Part shown: piece after piece, positions 54,366 through 64,000 of the stretch
Numbering within the stretch: the first letter of the stretch is position 1
Layout: each line of letters begins with the position of its first letter
Assembly: GCA_037179385.1 (NCBI GenBank)
Contig: CM074195.1
Location: 7,703,787-7,767,786 of the forward strand
Source of the DNA: Holothuria scabra
Taxonomy: Eukaryota > Echinodermata > Holothuroidea > Aspidochirotida > Holothuriidae
DNA: 64,000 nucleotides
Direction of reading: 5' to 3'
The notes under the pieces: model-generated
What the model saw: only the letters and a program-made list of their open reading frames with translations
What the model was told of the DNA's origin: nothing
Databases searched by the model: none
Position numbers and translations under genes: made by a program

Positions 54366-55140
54366 CAAAAACTAGAAGGCGGGCATCCAGGAGAGGACTG
54401 TAGGAAGGTGGTAAGTGAGAAAGAGAGAGATAAGACTGAAAGAAATGAGAAGATAAAATGAAAGGGAAGAGAAAAGAAGAAAAATGCGAAGAGGCAGTGA
54501 GGAAAGCAGAAGAAGGAAAATGAGAAGGAAAAAGGAAAAATAATAGGATAGAGCAGCGGCCATACAACGAATCTTAACACTTTGGGGAGTACGAAAAGAC
54601 CGCAATACGTTTTTGTGTATTGCTTCGTCAGGTTATTTCAGAGAAACCTAACAGGTGACGGTTATTCATCTTTGAATGATAGAGGTGTATAAATCTTCTT
54701 TCTGAGTCAACGAGATTTAAAATCATAAATTGAAGTACTCCAGAAAGTAATGAGACCCATGACCTATTTGTTTCTTCACGACACCGGCTCTTCTCTCTAA
54801 TGTCACTTCCTTTCCAAAGCAAAAAATAAGGATCAACTTAGTGGCACATAGGCACCGTTCCAGCAGTTTACACTGTTAATACTTGTTGCAGCTAACTACA
54901 GATTGGGGTGTTTTCTTATTTTTTAGTTCTTTTTTTTTAATTTTTTGTCTGTTTTTTACTTAAGTCCATCCATGTATATCATTTTTATTTGATAAGCTTC
55001 TTATCACCAGTTTCCTTTATTTTACTTTTCTATTTTTTCCTTATTTCTAGTTGTAGAGTGTTTTCTTACTTTACAGTTTTCTTTTTTCAAATCTTTATTA
55101 CAGTGTACCTTGAAAAAGTCGAAGTGCCTCCCCGCTAATC

Positions 55141-55440
55141 AGTGGCGTACCCAGCAGGGGATAGGGAATCCCCCAGTGAAACCCCCCCCCCCCCCCCGCT
55201 GCCTCTTCAAAATGGAATTTGTCGGTCGAAAAAATGAATGAAAATGAGTATAGGAGGTGGCATTTTCTGACAATGTGTATGCAGTCCCTTGTTTCAATTT
55301 TGAATTTTTATGCATTCTTAACGGATATCTTGTCTTATAATTACACAGCCTAGGTAACATCTTTGTGCTGTGGGGTGGGATTAAAGATCGCAGATACTTT
55401 GAAGAACCGCTCTGTTAGGTTCCAAAAGGGGAGAAATTTC
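55141..55440. mobile_element. hAT-like end plus third copy of the arm sequence
   Basis: CAGTGGCGTACCCAGCAGGG followed by a C-run of about 18 is a hAT-like terminus. GTCTTATAATTACAC ... GGTGGGATTAAAGATCGCAG repeats the 54240-54330 sequence in direct orientation. Confidence 0.5.
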
Positions 55441-56039
55441 GTGCAAAGTTTCAAAAATGTCGAAACAAGTGTACAGCCTTAAAAGATTGTAGTTAGCTAC
55501 CAATTTTGTCTGAAGGCGAAACAAACCGAGCACTTCATCAATAACCTCTCCGATAGATCTCTATCTGACAAATGTAATATAAATAAATAGCTCTAGGTAA
55601 GGGTGTTAGTTTATAGCTATACTCCACCCTTCAATCAGAATACCCAACCCTTATATTTCTCAAAGGATCATTTAAAACAATAAAGACATGATAAACTTTT
55701 ACAAAACCAAAGAGCTAAAGCAAAACCTGTAGTGCTAAGACACTGGCACTTAATATTGGAAAATCCGAATCTGTGTCAAATTTCCGACATCACCGGTCAT
55801 AGACTTCGAGAGGGCACCCAAACTAAATAATACCTTATTAATTCTAGGCTACAAACGGACGGTGAACTGGAAACAACTGACGAGGAGAATGAAATTGTTC
55901 CCTCGATTCTCTCATCGAGGCGCTCTAAAAGAGCAAAGTTCTATCGAATTAAGACAAGGACAAACTACAAAGTCCAACTACTGATGAAGCTCATGCATAT
56001 AAAAACCAAGAGAAGAAATATTTCTGCTGGTTTACTTGT

Positions 56040-56600
56040 GTTAGAAACCTAACACAGAAGTACTTCAAAGTATCTGCGGTCTTCAATCCCACCTCACAGC
56101 ATAAACAAGCTACCTATCTAATACAGCACAGAATAATCCTTTAAGAACGCAAAAAAGGTTCAAAACTGAAACAAGGAATTGCATAGGTAGTACCAGATAA
56201 TGCCATGGCCGGCTTCATTCAGCAAAAAGGCTAGCCCAAACTTTTTTCTCGAATACATTGCTCGTTTTCGTTACCTGGAATAGTTTCTGTAAACCTTCGA
56301 GTCCCTTGCTCTTTGCGCTTAGTACATTTAAAACTTTTTCCCTGTATTTCTCATCGTTTTCTTGTTTGTTTATTAAACGGTAGAAATAAACGTAACCAAT
56401 AACATTCTTGTCTGAAAGGCTCTGTACTCTGGTAGCATTGTGACTCGTCCATTTATTTTGAGGATACTCAATACTTTACATGCTATAACAAAACGATCTT
56501 GAAGTACGCCCTCTCCTATTTTGTTCGAATTCATGGTACAGAGAAATCGATTTGCGTTTTCTCCCCACCGCGCCGTTCTCGGCTTCCGTACATGTGGCTA
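56040..56600 (-). repeat. Right arm of the 2.8-kb inverted repeat
   Basis: The complement contains CGGAAGCCGAGAACGGCGC, GCAAATCGATTTCTCTGTAC, GGCGTACTTCAAGATCG and CGCAGATACTTTGAAG. Position order mirrors the left arm. No gene was identified between the arms. Confidence 0.65.
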
Positions 56601-57394
56601 CTATCTGATGTGGCTCTGCTTCAGTGCATAGCTGAGATCTTGATAATAAAATACCCTGCACAATTCGACTCCGCACGTAGCACTTTCGATCCAGGTTGTG
56701 GCTTCTGTTCTATTCAGCCAGCCTAGAGCAGGACAGCACATGTTTGCCCTTTGGAGGGCGTACTTGTCCATTTGGGACGTTAAAGCTCCTTAAGGGAGCA
56801 GAACTCCTCCGGGAGTAATCGTTTGGTTTTCGCCCCTTGGCTCTTCGCCAGAGAGTCGTGGGGACTTTTAGAAAAAAAAACATTCGTCGCACTTGCGCGC
56901 TGCACTGTATATGCGCAATTACGGACGTAGTGACTTGACTTGGGAGTTCCCCGAAAAGCAGACAACACGCGTACTCCAAGCAGGCAGGTGGTCCAAGGTC
57001 TTCTTAAATATCAGGCAATAAATAGTGATGACGCAGGGGACTGAAAACATGGTTGGAAGATGAAGGAGCTAGGGTACATTTTGGTAATTACCGTCCAATA
57101 TTTCCCTTGCTTCCATGCTTTCCAAAGATCTTGCAAAGGGGCTCGTTCAATAAAATGCAAGCAGGGAGGTGGTATTAGATGGAGATCCATCGAATCTTTA
57201 ATTTATGCTTGTCCAGTTAGATTGATTCCAAAGTGGACATTAAGTCCTTTATTTCGTTCTTTGTCCCTTTCTCTACTGCTTATGCTTATGCTCGGCATAA
57301 GCAGTAGAGGGAAAACAAGACAGTGAGCGTACACCAACCTCTCAAGACATCGCCAGACTTGCATATTGAGGCACGTTTATTCGGTAATCAGTTG
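56601..57394. other. GC-richer stretch without recognised gene
   Basis: 56750-56960 has more CpG than its neighbours and a minus-strand frame (56710-56979) of unknown nature. 57285-57345 resembles an S1 SINE tail. Confidence 0.3.
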
Positions 57395-58535
57395 TTTCGC
57401 CCTTGCCAGTTTGCCGGCCCCTTGCCAGTTCGCCCGGTCTTTTCGCCCCTTTGACAGTTTGTCCCCGAGTGAAACTCGTTTCGCCCCCAAATACCTTATT
57501 TTTTTAAACTTGCCATGACACAGTACACCAAAACAACGTTCACGTAAGAGTATTATGAAACTTTACTTGGTGAAATTCTGACAAAACTAAACTCTCAGGC
57601 AAAGTTGCATTTACAATTGACAATAGCAACAACCAAACATAGCCTAACTAGGCCTATATGTCGATTAGCTCTTGCACGTCCAGAATGTAATTATAACTTA
57701 ATTAACCTGCAATTTCAGAAATTTGTTTTGCATAACTTCCGTTTTTTTGCACCATCGGAAATAATTTCTAATTCTAAAACAATTTTTATTGAATTGAATA
57801 TGATTCAAGCTGTAACGGATACAATGATGGCGAACTTCTGACAAAACTAACCTCTCCGGCAAAGTTGCACTTACAATCGACTATACCAACAACCATGTCG
57901 AGTGGCTCTTGCACGTCCACGTCATGGGAGGGGAGTGGGGCATGACATGAGGGAAAGTTCTAAGGATGGAGAGAAAAAAAGCTATTTTAGGTGTTTTTGC
58001 ATTGCAAGGTTAAGGGTCATGGGGTTCTAACCCCTTATGGCTACGCCACTGCCAAAATAAATGAAGCTTATCCTGAAATTTCAGCAATTTTTTTGCACAA
58101 TTTTCGTTTTATGCAAATAATTTCTACTTCCAGAACAATTTATAATGAATTACGGTTCAAGCTGTAACGGATACAAAGAACGATGTAGTCAACACGAAGA
58201 AAACAAAACTCGTTCAACTATAAAGCCAACATTCACAACAATCAGTACCGACAATAGCGCACGAACGCATGAGTTCGGTACAAATGATAGGCAGCTTGTT
58301 TAAGTTTTGCCATCTAAAATCAACCTTATTTCATCCTGAAAGAGATATTCCAATTTATTGACATCGTTTTGCCAATAACAGTCACGTTCAGTATACGAAA
58401 CTTATACACAGACATATTTAGGGGGCGAACTTGTAGATCTTTGGGGGCGAAGTGACAGGTTTTGGGGCGAACTGGTCGACTTCGAGGGGCGAACTGGTAT
58501 TTGGGGGAGAACTTGAAAGGGGGGGAAGGACCGAC
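57395..58535. mobile_element. Transposon with subterminal GGGGCGAACTGG repeats
   Basis: At the left, TTTCGCCC, GCCAGTTTGCC, GCCAGTTCGCCC and TTTCGCCCC units occur at about 57398-57490. The right (58420-58530) has the complementary GGGGGCGAACTTG, GGGGCGAACTGGT and GGGGCGAACTGGT. Two direct copies of an interior segment of about 310 bp (57535-57840 and 57838-58180) share CGGCAAAGTTGCA-type and CAAGCTGTAACGGATAC words. A hAT-like end (complement of CAGTGGCGTAGCCATAAGG) lies at about 58038-58053. Confidence 0.65.
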
Positions 58536-59082
58536 TACCGTTTATTTAGTGGTTTATGCAAGCAATATGAAAGTGGAGGCCGCCCGAGAAACGTTTGGAC
58601 TATGCACCTTACCCTTACCCTTTTACCAGAAGGAGCTTTTTTCACTACATGATTTTTTTTTAAGCAGGAAGAGCTGAAATTTAAAAGCAAAACAAAAATA
58701 TCTTCCATTACCCCTTTTTTCAAATGATGAAACTGCGCCCTGAAAAGGTGGACATTTTTGCCAGCCATGAATGCCACACTAGACAACAATTCCAGTATAC
58801 CGTATGCTTTCTGAAAAGGAAAACTTTTGACACCTCAATCACTGAAGAATCAATCTACACAGACTATTTAACTGACAGGGTTGCAAGGTATTTCATGATC
58901 AGTGTATGAGAACATTTGAGTACGGTATGTCAATGGTCCTCTGCCTGAAATAGTCTTGCCCTTTAAACTATCTAAGCGGAACGTCACCTTCAGTTGGCGC
59001 GGAGCGTAGAAAATTTTGAAAAATCAAGACCCTCTCAGACAGCCGGAAATGGCATTTATTGGGCTTATAAATAGTAGCTTAT
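58536..59082. other. No recognised gene
   Basis: A 61-codon plus frame at 58724-58909 has no recognised motif or splice borders. Confidence 0.3.
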
Positions 59083-59900
59083 CAGTAATCGCATAGCTTC
59101 ATTTTTCAGGGGAAGGGGGTAAGGGAACGCACCCAAATTTTCGGATTTTTGTTTCAAGTGTGAGCACCATGCATTGTATCAGCGACGTACTTTGCGGCGT
59201 CGCGTGCAAAGTGCGCCGAAATTTGACCCTTTTTAAACAAATATTTGAAGATATGGAACTTGTATTGCAGAAAGTTACTTGGAATTCTGGGTTTCCTAAA
59301 AAAAAAATTGAAGAGCGGAGGGATAACTGAAGGATCTGTACTTCCTATTGGCACTGAATCTGAAAAGGGTTGCACGGCGACTAAAGATCGTCGTATGTTA
59401 CCCGACGAACTGAAGGCTTGCTCTCAGATGACATATTAATAGTTTTCGAAACTTTGTTGTCCGTTTCAGACTAAAATCATTCAAAACAAAGAGCTTATGT
59501 ATTGGGAAATATTGGAAATTCCATGAACGAAAATGTATTACTAATAGCACTATACGGTAGCTATCGTTGTCATTTGATCATCTGGTGTCAAACATGGCAA
59601 ATTTTCGATTTTGTCATTTCCAGAGCTCGGCAACTTAGTTTACCAAACTGATTTATGAGCGAGCACTATTTCTGCGTAAGGAAGGCACTTTGAGACGACC
59701 AAAGTTTGTCTTTTGAAAAAAAATAAATAATTACAAATAGAAAGCTTTAACTGTGGAGAATTCGGAATTTCATGATCAGATGATAGAAGAGTTGGAAATA
59801 TCACACTGCAAATGATTAATGCCACAACTTTGGCAAATTTCCATATTTTTTCATTTTTCAGAGCCAGGGTGAGATCCCCCTGCCCCTAGATACGCCACTG
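59083..59900. mobile_element. hAT-like element
   Basis: The left end is CAGTAATCGCATAGCTTC. The right end is the complement of CAGTGGCGTATCTAGGGGC. The interior resembles 36743-37955 (AAATTTTCGGATTTTTG, GATTTTGTCATTTCCAGAGC). No clean target duplication is found. Confidence 0.55.
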
Positions 59901-60091
59901 CTAAGCAATTTCTATTTTCTGCTTACCTTTGCAATAAAGTTTTCACTTCAATGAAAATTATCAACTTGCGAAATGATCAGAAAATTTCAATGCATGGAAT
60001 ACGAAGTGTTATAGCTAATCACGCGCATTTTACAATCGTTTTTTTTTTTTCATGAAAAAATTACAATGATGCTTATTATAGTTCGAGCTAC

Positions 60092-60675
60092 TTTAAGTGT
60101 ACCTCAAGTCAAACAGTTCAAAACTAGATATTAAACAGCATGAAAAATGAATTATAACATACCAGTTCCCATCTTCATAGGACATTCTGGGGCCAAGGTA
60201 TTACATGTTGACATTTATTCACTTAAAACAAATAAGTCCATTTCGCAATAGTTTGTGACTTTCTTGTTGTAGAACTGACGTGATATTTCCTGCTTTGTTT
60301 CCCTTTAAAATTAAAAAAAAAAATGTTTGCATGACCTTGAACAATTCCTGCTTGCTTGCATATAGCATTTTGCACAGAGGGAGGTTAATTAATTTTATCA
60401 CCCGATGAGAGTAGGAGTGCTATCACACCTTGGTGCAAGGTGCAGTAACTTTCAGAAAAACAAAAACAAAAAAAAGAATGTAATTTGGCTAGTGCAATAA
60501 TGACATCGCAAATTATTGCGAAATGTGCCATTTTAATTTAAGTGAATAAACTTCAACATTTTACATTTCGGCTCAAGAATTTCCTATGAAGATGGACGTT
60601 TTACTGTTACAACTCATTTTTTATGCTGTTTAAAATATATATAGTTGAACTCTTTTGACTTAAGGTACACTTTAA
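60092..60675. mobile_element. Foldback MITE (family F2), copy 2
   Basis: The ends TTTAAGTGTACCTCAAGTCA and the complement of TTAAAGTGTACCTTAAGTCA flank long arms with the same CCATCTTCATAGGACATTC block as copy 1 at 15559-16124. Copies align over their whole length with scattered differences. Confidence 0.78.
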
Positions 60676-60849
60676 TTAGGTCAATGTTACATTTCATTTT
60701 TCAAACTTTCAAAACCGTCTGATTGTTCGAATCCCGACTGATTTTCTTAATTGACGATGAAAAGTGGAAACACGGGAGGCATACTCGGACAAGCTAGTTA
60801 CAGGGTCCTCAATAAACACACACGCTGTGGGAGTCGGCCTGTCATGCCA

Positions 60850-61095
60850 CCTGTGTTAGTGGTTAGATGTAGTTTTTCGGCCCAGCTTCTAGCCAATTGG
60901 TTCAATTCGAGCAGGCCACAGATTTTTTCCAGTTGTAGCTCAATGGCTTGTTTTCCTTTCTCCATTGCTTGTGCTCAGCAACAAGCGTAATGGCAGTAGG
61001 TTTCCCTCTTTAAATCTTCGGTATGACTAGGCCTGGACTCGAACCCCAGCCTCCCAACTGCAAGTCTGATGTACATCCGCGGAACGACTTGTACT
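60850..61095 (-). repeat. tRNA-derived SINE S1, best preserved head
   Basis: On the minus strand CATCAGACTTGCAGTTGGG leads into GGGGTTCGAGTCC, an intact B box, then GTCATACCGAAGATTTAAAG, CTACTGCCATTACGCTTG. It defines the S1 family. Confidence 0.7.
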
Positions 61096-61189
61096 GCGGT
61101 AATGTTCTTGAATAAAGTCGCAGCACCTATAAGATAAAATTTCATGGAGACGACCTTGGGATGCTCGAATGGGGTAACAGAAAAGTCTT

Positions 61190-61450
61190 GTGCCCCCGTG
61201 TGCCCCCCCCCCCTCCCCCCCAAATGAGATTTGAGATTTTTAAAAAACGATATGCCTTCTTTAGTCAGAGTGTGTCTATGAAAATATTTAAGATTGGATT
61301 CTTCTTTTGACGAGAAAAGACAGTAATTTACATACTTTTCTACTAAAAATATCGCAAAAACACCTGGAAAATGCCATTTCCGGCTGTCTGAGGGGTTGCG
61401 TTTTACAAAAATTTCTGCACACTTCCAACTTCGCTGAAGGTGGCGCATAA
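61190..61450. mobile_element. Relative of the 38783 hAT MITE
   Basis: A C-run is followed by GAGATTTTTAAAAAACG ... ACCTGGAAAATGCCATTTCC, matching 38890-39010 in arrangement. Ends are not intact. Confidence 0.45.
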
Positions 61451-61519
61451 CTCAGGCAGAATTATATAGGCCTACATTTTTTCCTTAAGAGGATCACATC
61501 TAACTGCTTTCTCTTTCTC

Positions 61520-62005
61520 TTTCGAGTCCAGCTCTCCTTCTTCTAAATAACAGCCGGATCCGCTCTTGAAAGTTGTTTCACTAGTTTTGTTACCAATAAA
61601 TTCTTAATTGAAGTTGCCCTGGAAGTTTTTTTTTTTTGAGTTCAGTGTAAAGAAAACAGAATAACCGTAAATAACGACCTGAATACCTAACAAACCCCTT
61701 AAAACCCAGGAACTTCCGGGGCTTCGCCCCCTGGACCCCAACCGAGACACACATTGAACTGCCCATCAAATTCTGTTCTCAATAGTTCATCTCGCCCTTT
61801 TTCAAAATGTCAGCCGGATCTTCACTTGGTAGTTGAATCACTTTTTTACCAAAACTTCTTACTGGAAGTTACTCTGAAGGTATTTTTGAGACCAATGTTA
61901 AGTCAATAGAAGAACACTTAAATAGCGATTTTAGTGCCTCACAAACACGCTAAAACCCAGGAGCTTCCGGGGGTTTCTCCCCCTGGACCCCCACCGGGGC
62001 TTTGC
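61520..62005. repeat. Tandem duplication of about 265 bp
   Basis: AGCCGGATC ... TTACCAA ... TTAAAACCCAGG ... TTCCGGGG ... CCCCCTGGACCCC occurs at 61548-61740 and again at 61810-61992. A GC-rich coda 61990-62177 ends in the complement of CAGTGGCGTCACCAGAC, a hAT-like terminus. Confidence 0.6.
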
Positions 62006-62659
62006 CCATGGACCCCACCAGGGGCCCTAAGGCGGGCCCCTGGACCCCACCCGCTAAGCCTCGCGCTTCGCGCTCGGTGGTGCCTACGGCGCCATGTGTG
62101 GAGTTTAGCAGTGCCCTCTGCAATATTGTTGTGCCACCCCAGTGCCCCCCAGAATGAAAAGTCTGGTGACGCCACTGTTTATGTCATGAGAGTGTGACTT
62201 CATGAGAGGCATGGGAACATTACAACCTTCACATTCTTAATGTTTAGGTCCCATCCTTATTAATTTCAAGGTCAACATAACAGCCTGAAAAACAAAGGGA
62301 AGCAAAGCTAGAATTCCTTGCCAATGTGAGGAAGTGATGTAACCTATATTGCCATCAAGTTCACTTTTGGAATCAAATCTTGTAACTTTGTTATTTCTTG
62401 ATATCTCGAGAAGAATGCAAGTCCCATATAAATGGAAATTTTACCGCCTTGTGCAAAGTTAGTTCCTCTTTCATAATGACAATGAAATTTTTGCTCAAAC
62501 TTCCTCTTTAATTAGTCACGCACTGTCAAGAGCATCTAGCAGTTGCCTCAAACTTATTTGAAGCTACAGCTTAGTATCATTAATTTGTTTTACTTCTCTA
62601 CAAAGGTATCTTTCGTAATATTTTAGGACTTCAGTATTGCATGTTCAAAGTTAACAAGC

Positions 62660-62800
62660 AGTTACTCCATATAAATTTCATATTGAGGGAGAAAAAATTA
62701 TTGTCAACTGACTCTCAAGAACCAATCATAAAACAGTACAGTCTACACACTAATTCAGGTTGGGTAACTGGTATTTGCCCTTTTAGGGTAAAGAAACAAA
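62660..62800 (-). mobile_element. MITE family F1 fragment
   Basis: TTGTCAACTGACTCTCAAGA, CCAATCATAAAACAGTACAG, then CCCTTTTAGGG, is the F1 left end in reverse. Confidence 0.45.
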
Positions 62801-63279
62801 TTAATGCTCTCATTATTGTGGTAGAATCTAATTGATCTGGTGGTTTGCTTTGGGTTGGTTTTGGTCGTTTTTTTTTAGTGAAGGGTTTGAACTTCGGGTC
62901 ATCTTATGGGGCCTTACCGTATCCAGCCTTTCTACTTTTAAAGGCCCAGTTCTCTCGCCCAAAACAGTACCCGGCAATTCTCCTAACCTTTTTACTTGAG
63001 CCCCTCCCACAATTGTCTGAAATTCAACCTCATCCAGATAAAATCTCAGTTTATTGCTTCAATGTGAGTATAGGAAAACTCAATTTATACAATCAAAATA
63101 TTTATAAGTACCGTTCATGCCGTGTAATATAAGCTTTGGTACTCTGTATTGTTTGAATTAGCTGCCAATCACAGGGCTGAGCCAATTGAGAATTTCGGTA
63201 TCCCCGTACCAAAATAGTAGGTTGAGGTGAGAGGTTTGGCCCTTAAAGCTGTTATGGTACATTGAAACGTCCTGGAACT

Positions 63280-63410
63280 ATAAGCTCTGTACACTGGACA
63301 CATGTCAGGACCCATGTAGCGACACAAGTTGTCAAAACAAATGTTGAGTATACAGAACAAAAACAAGTGTCAACTTGTGTCCCGACATGTGTCGCAACAT
63401 TTCCCCACAA
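63280..63410. repeat. Hairpin of GACACAAGTTG / CAACTTGTGTC words
   Basis: GCGACACAAGTTGTCAA and GTGTCAACTTGTGTC face each other, with flanking GACACATGTC and GACATGTGTCGC. Related to the MITE at 6872-7053. Confidence 0.5.
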
Positions 63411-63418
63411 TTCAGATT

Positions 63419-63685
63419 TTAAAGAGCAGGAGCAGTCACCCCAAACTGAAGAAGTGTAGCAGACTGTCCAGTTTCATGATTGGCTGTTGGGAGTCATGTG
63501 ACAATGTTTTATCATTTCAAATGTGAAATTTAACAGGAATAACTGTTTGGTTTACCTTGCATATGTATTAGTAAAATCATAACATGTACTAATGAAAGAT
63601 ACTTTGAAGATAAATAAGATGAAAATTGTGTTATTTAGTTTTTTTTTTTTCAAAATAAGTTTGGGGGGACTGCTCTTTACCTTTA
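63419..63685. mobile_element. MITE family F1, complete uninterrupted copy
   Basis: The left end is TTAAAGAGCAGGAGCAGTCA. The right end is the complement of TAAAGGTAAAGAGCAGTC. The interior carries TTTCATGATTGGCTG and GAGTCATGTGACAATG, that is a CCAAT-type word in complement and a TCATGTGA E-box. It serves as the empty-site reference for element D. Confidence 0.75.
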
Positions 63686-63903
63686 TTTTTTTCCGGCAAC
63701 CGTTGTATCCACGCTCGAATAATTAACTTTAAATCATATTTGAATTAGCTAATTGTTTCAAACTTTTGATATGATTTGTACTTTCCCTGTACCAAAACAT
63801 GCATATAAAAAGGGGAAATTTCTAGTAGGCCTTTTAATTATGAAACTGGAAAGTAACCCACATATCACAAGTTGGCCCCCTTATTTATGGAATCGCCCAT
63901 AAT

Positions 63904-64000
63904 CAAATGAAGGCATATTCCAGTGACTCTTCACATAGGTGTTGTAAGAAAGACAAAATTATTATCCACTATTTCCGCCAAACCCTGTTGCAGTGTCATT
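63904..64000 (+). mobile_element. MITE end, truncated by window edge
   Basis: GAAGGCATATTCCAGTGACT then GAAAGACAAAATTATTATCC resembles the 20087-20180 end. Confidence 0.4.

Noticed and set aside
54343..54605. Overlapping Ser/Phe-rich minus-strand frames
   Set aside because: All three frames are open across a purine-rich low-complexity stretch, so it is composition, not coding.
56710..56979. Minus-strand frame beginning MEYACC, like the LINE C-terminal part
   Set aside because: The resemblance stops after six residues; no WDP or QRR motif follows.
60990..61095. Possible tRNA gene (good B box)
   Set aside because: No closing acceptor stem, and the sequence continues into the S1 SINE body shared with other copies.

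Overview
This is animal nuclear DNA: AT-rich, intron-rich, with long non-coding stretches, many DNA-transposon relics, tRNA-derived SINEs, (CA)n microsatellites and non-LTR retrotransposon remains. The word TAGGCCTA and its variants cluster in three places. Together with the repeat style this suggests a marine invertebrate deuterostome, probably an echinoderm (a sea cucumber would fit). That assignment is inference; no ribosomal or mitochondrial marker is present. Nothing bacterial, no CRISPR array and no functional tRNA or rRNA gene was seen.

Host genes. The clearest gene lies on the minus strand from about 22.6 kb down to the left edge. Seven consecutive exons (about 22515-22610, 21495-21665, 19687-19751, 10033-10170, 8814-8894, 7772-7841, 1061-1195) have GT/AG borders and matching phases. 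They join into about 230 residues that I recognise as the N-terminal part of a P5B-type ATPase (ATP13A2/ATP13A3 family, lysosomal/endosomal polyamine transporters). The catalytic part lies beyond position 1 and the first exon was not identified. A CpG-richer patch at about 25.13-25.29 kb may be a promoter, perhaps shared with a plus-strand gene. Two or three plus-strand 3' exons of an unrecognised gene (30888-30976, then 33005-33072 or alternatively 32314-32408) end before an AATAAA at 33307. Two weaker plus-strand candidate exons lie at 49658-49785 and 50050-50220.

Mobile elements fill most of the rest. hAT-type elements with 8-bp target duplications are seen at 1232-2227 (GTGAGATA), 17611-19579 (ATATTTAA), 38783-39122 (TTCCCCGG), 42577-43166 (CGCACAGT) and 36743-37955 (one mismatch). 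Several MITE families have ends of the TTAAAG type. Two degenerate LINE reverse transcriptases lie at 10212-11345 and 50490-52600, both on the minus strand. tRNA-derived SINEs are at 222-475, 16745-16985, 37010-37490, 42119-42325 and 60850-61095.

The most interesting signal is a repeat family (12045-14343, 17965-19490, 23090-23622, 43765-44566, 46640-48245, and inverted pieces at 31790-32265 and about 33430-33660) whose roughly 145-bp unit contains nuclear-receptor half-sites. Read on the minus strand, the full unit has five AGGTCA/GGGTCA half-sites spaced 1, 4, 4 and 2 bases apart (DR1, DR4, DR4, DR2). This block stays recognisable between subfamilies whose other sequence has diverged. One copy sits inside a hAT-bounded element, so it has been mobile. 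Other elements also carry dense motif arrays: TAATCG-type repeats at 42577-43166, TGTGGTGGGACGGAA at 26990-28902 and GGGGCGAACTGG-type at 57395-58535.
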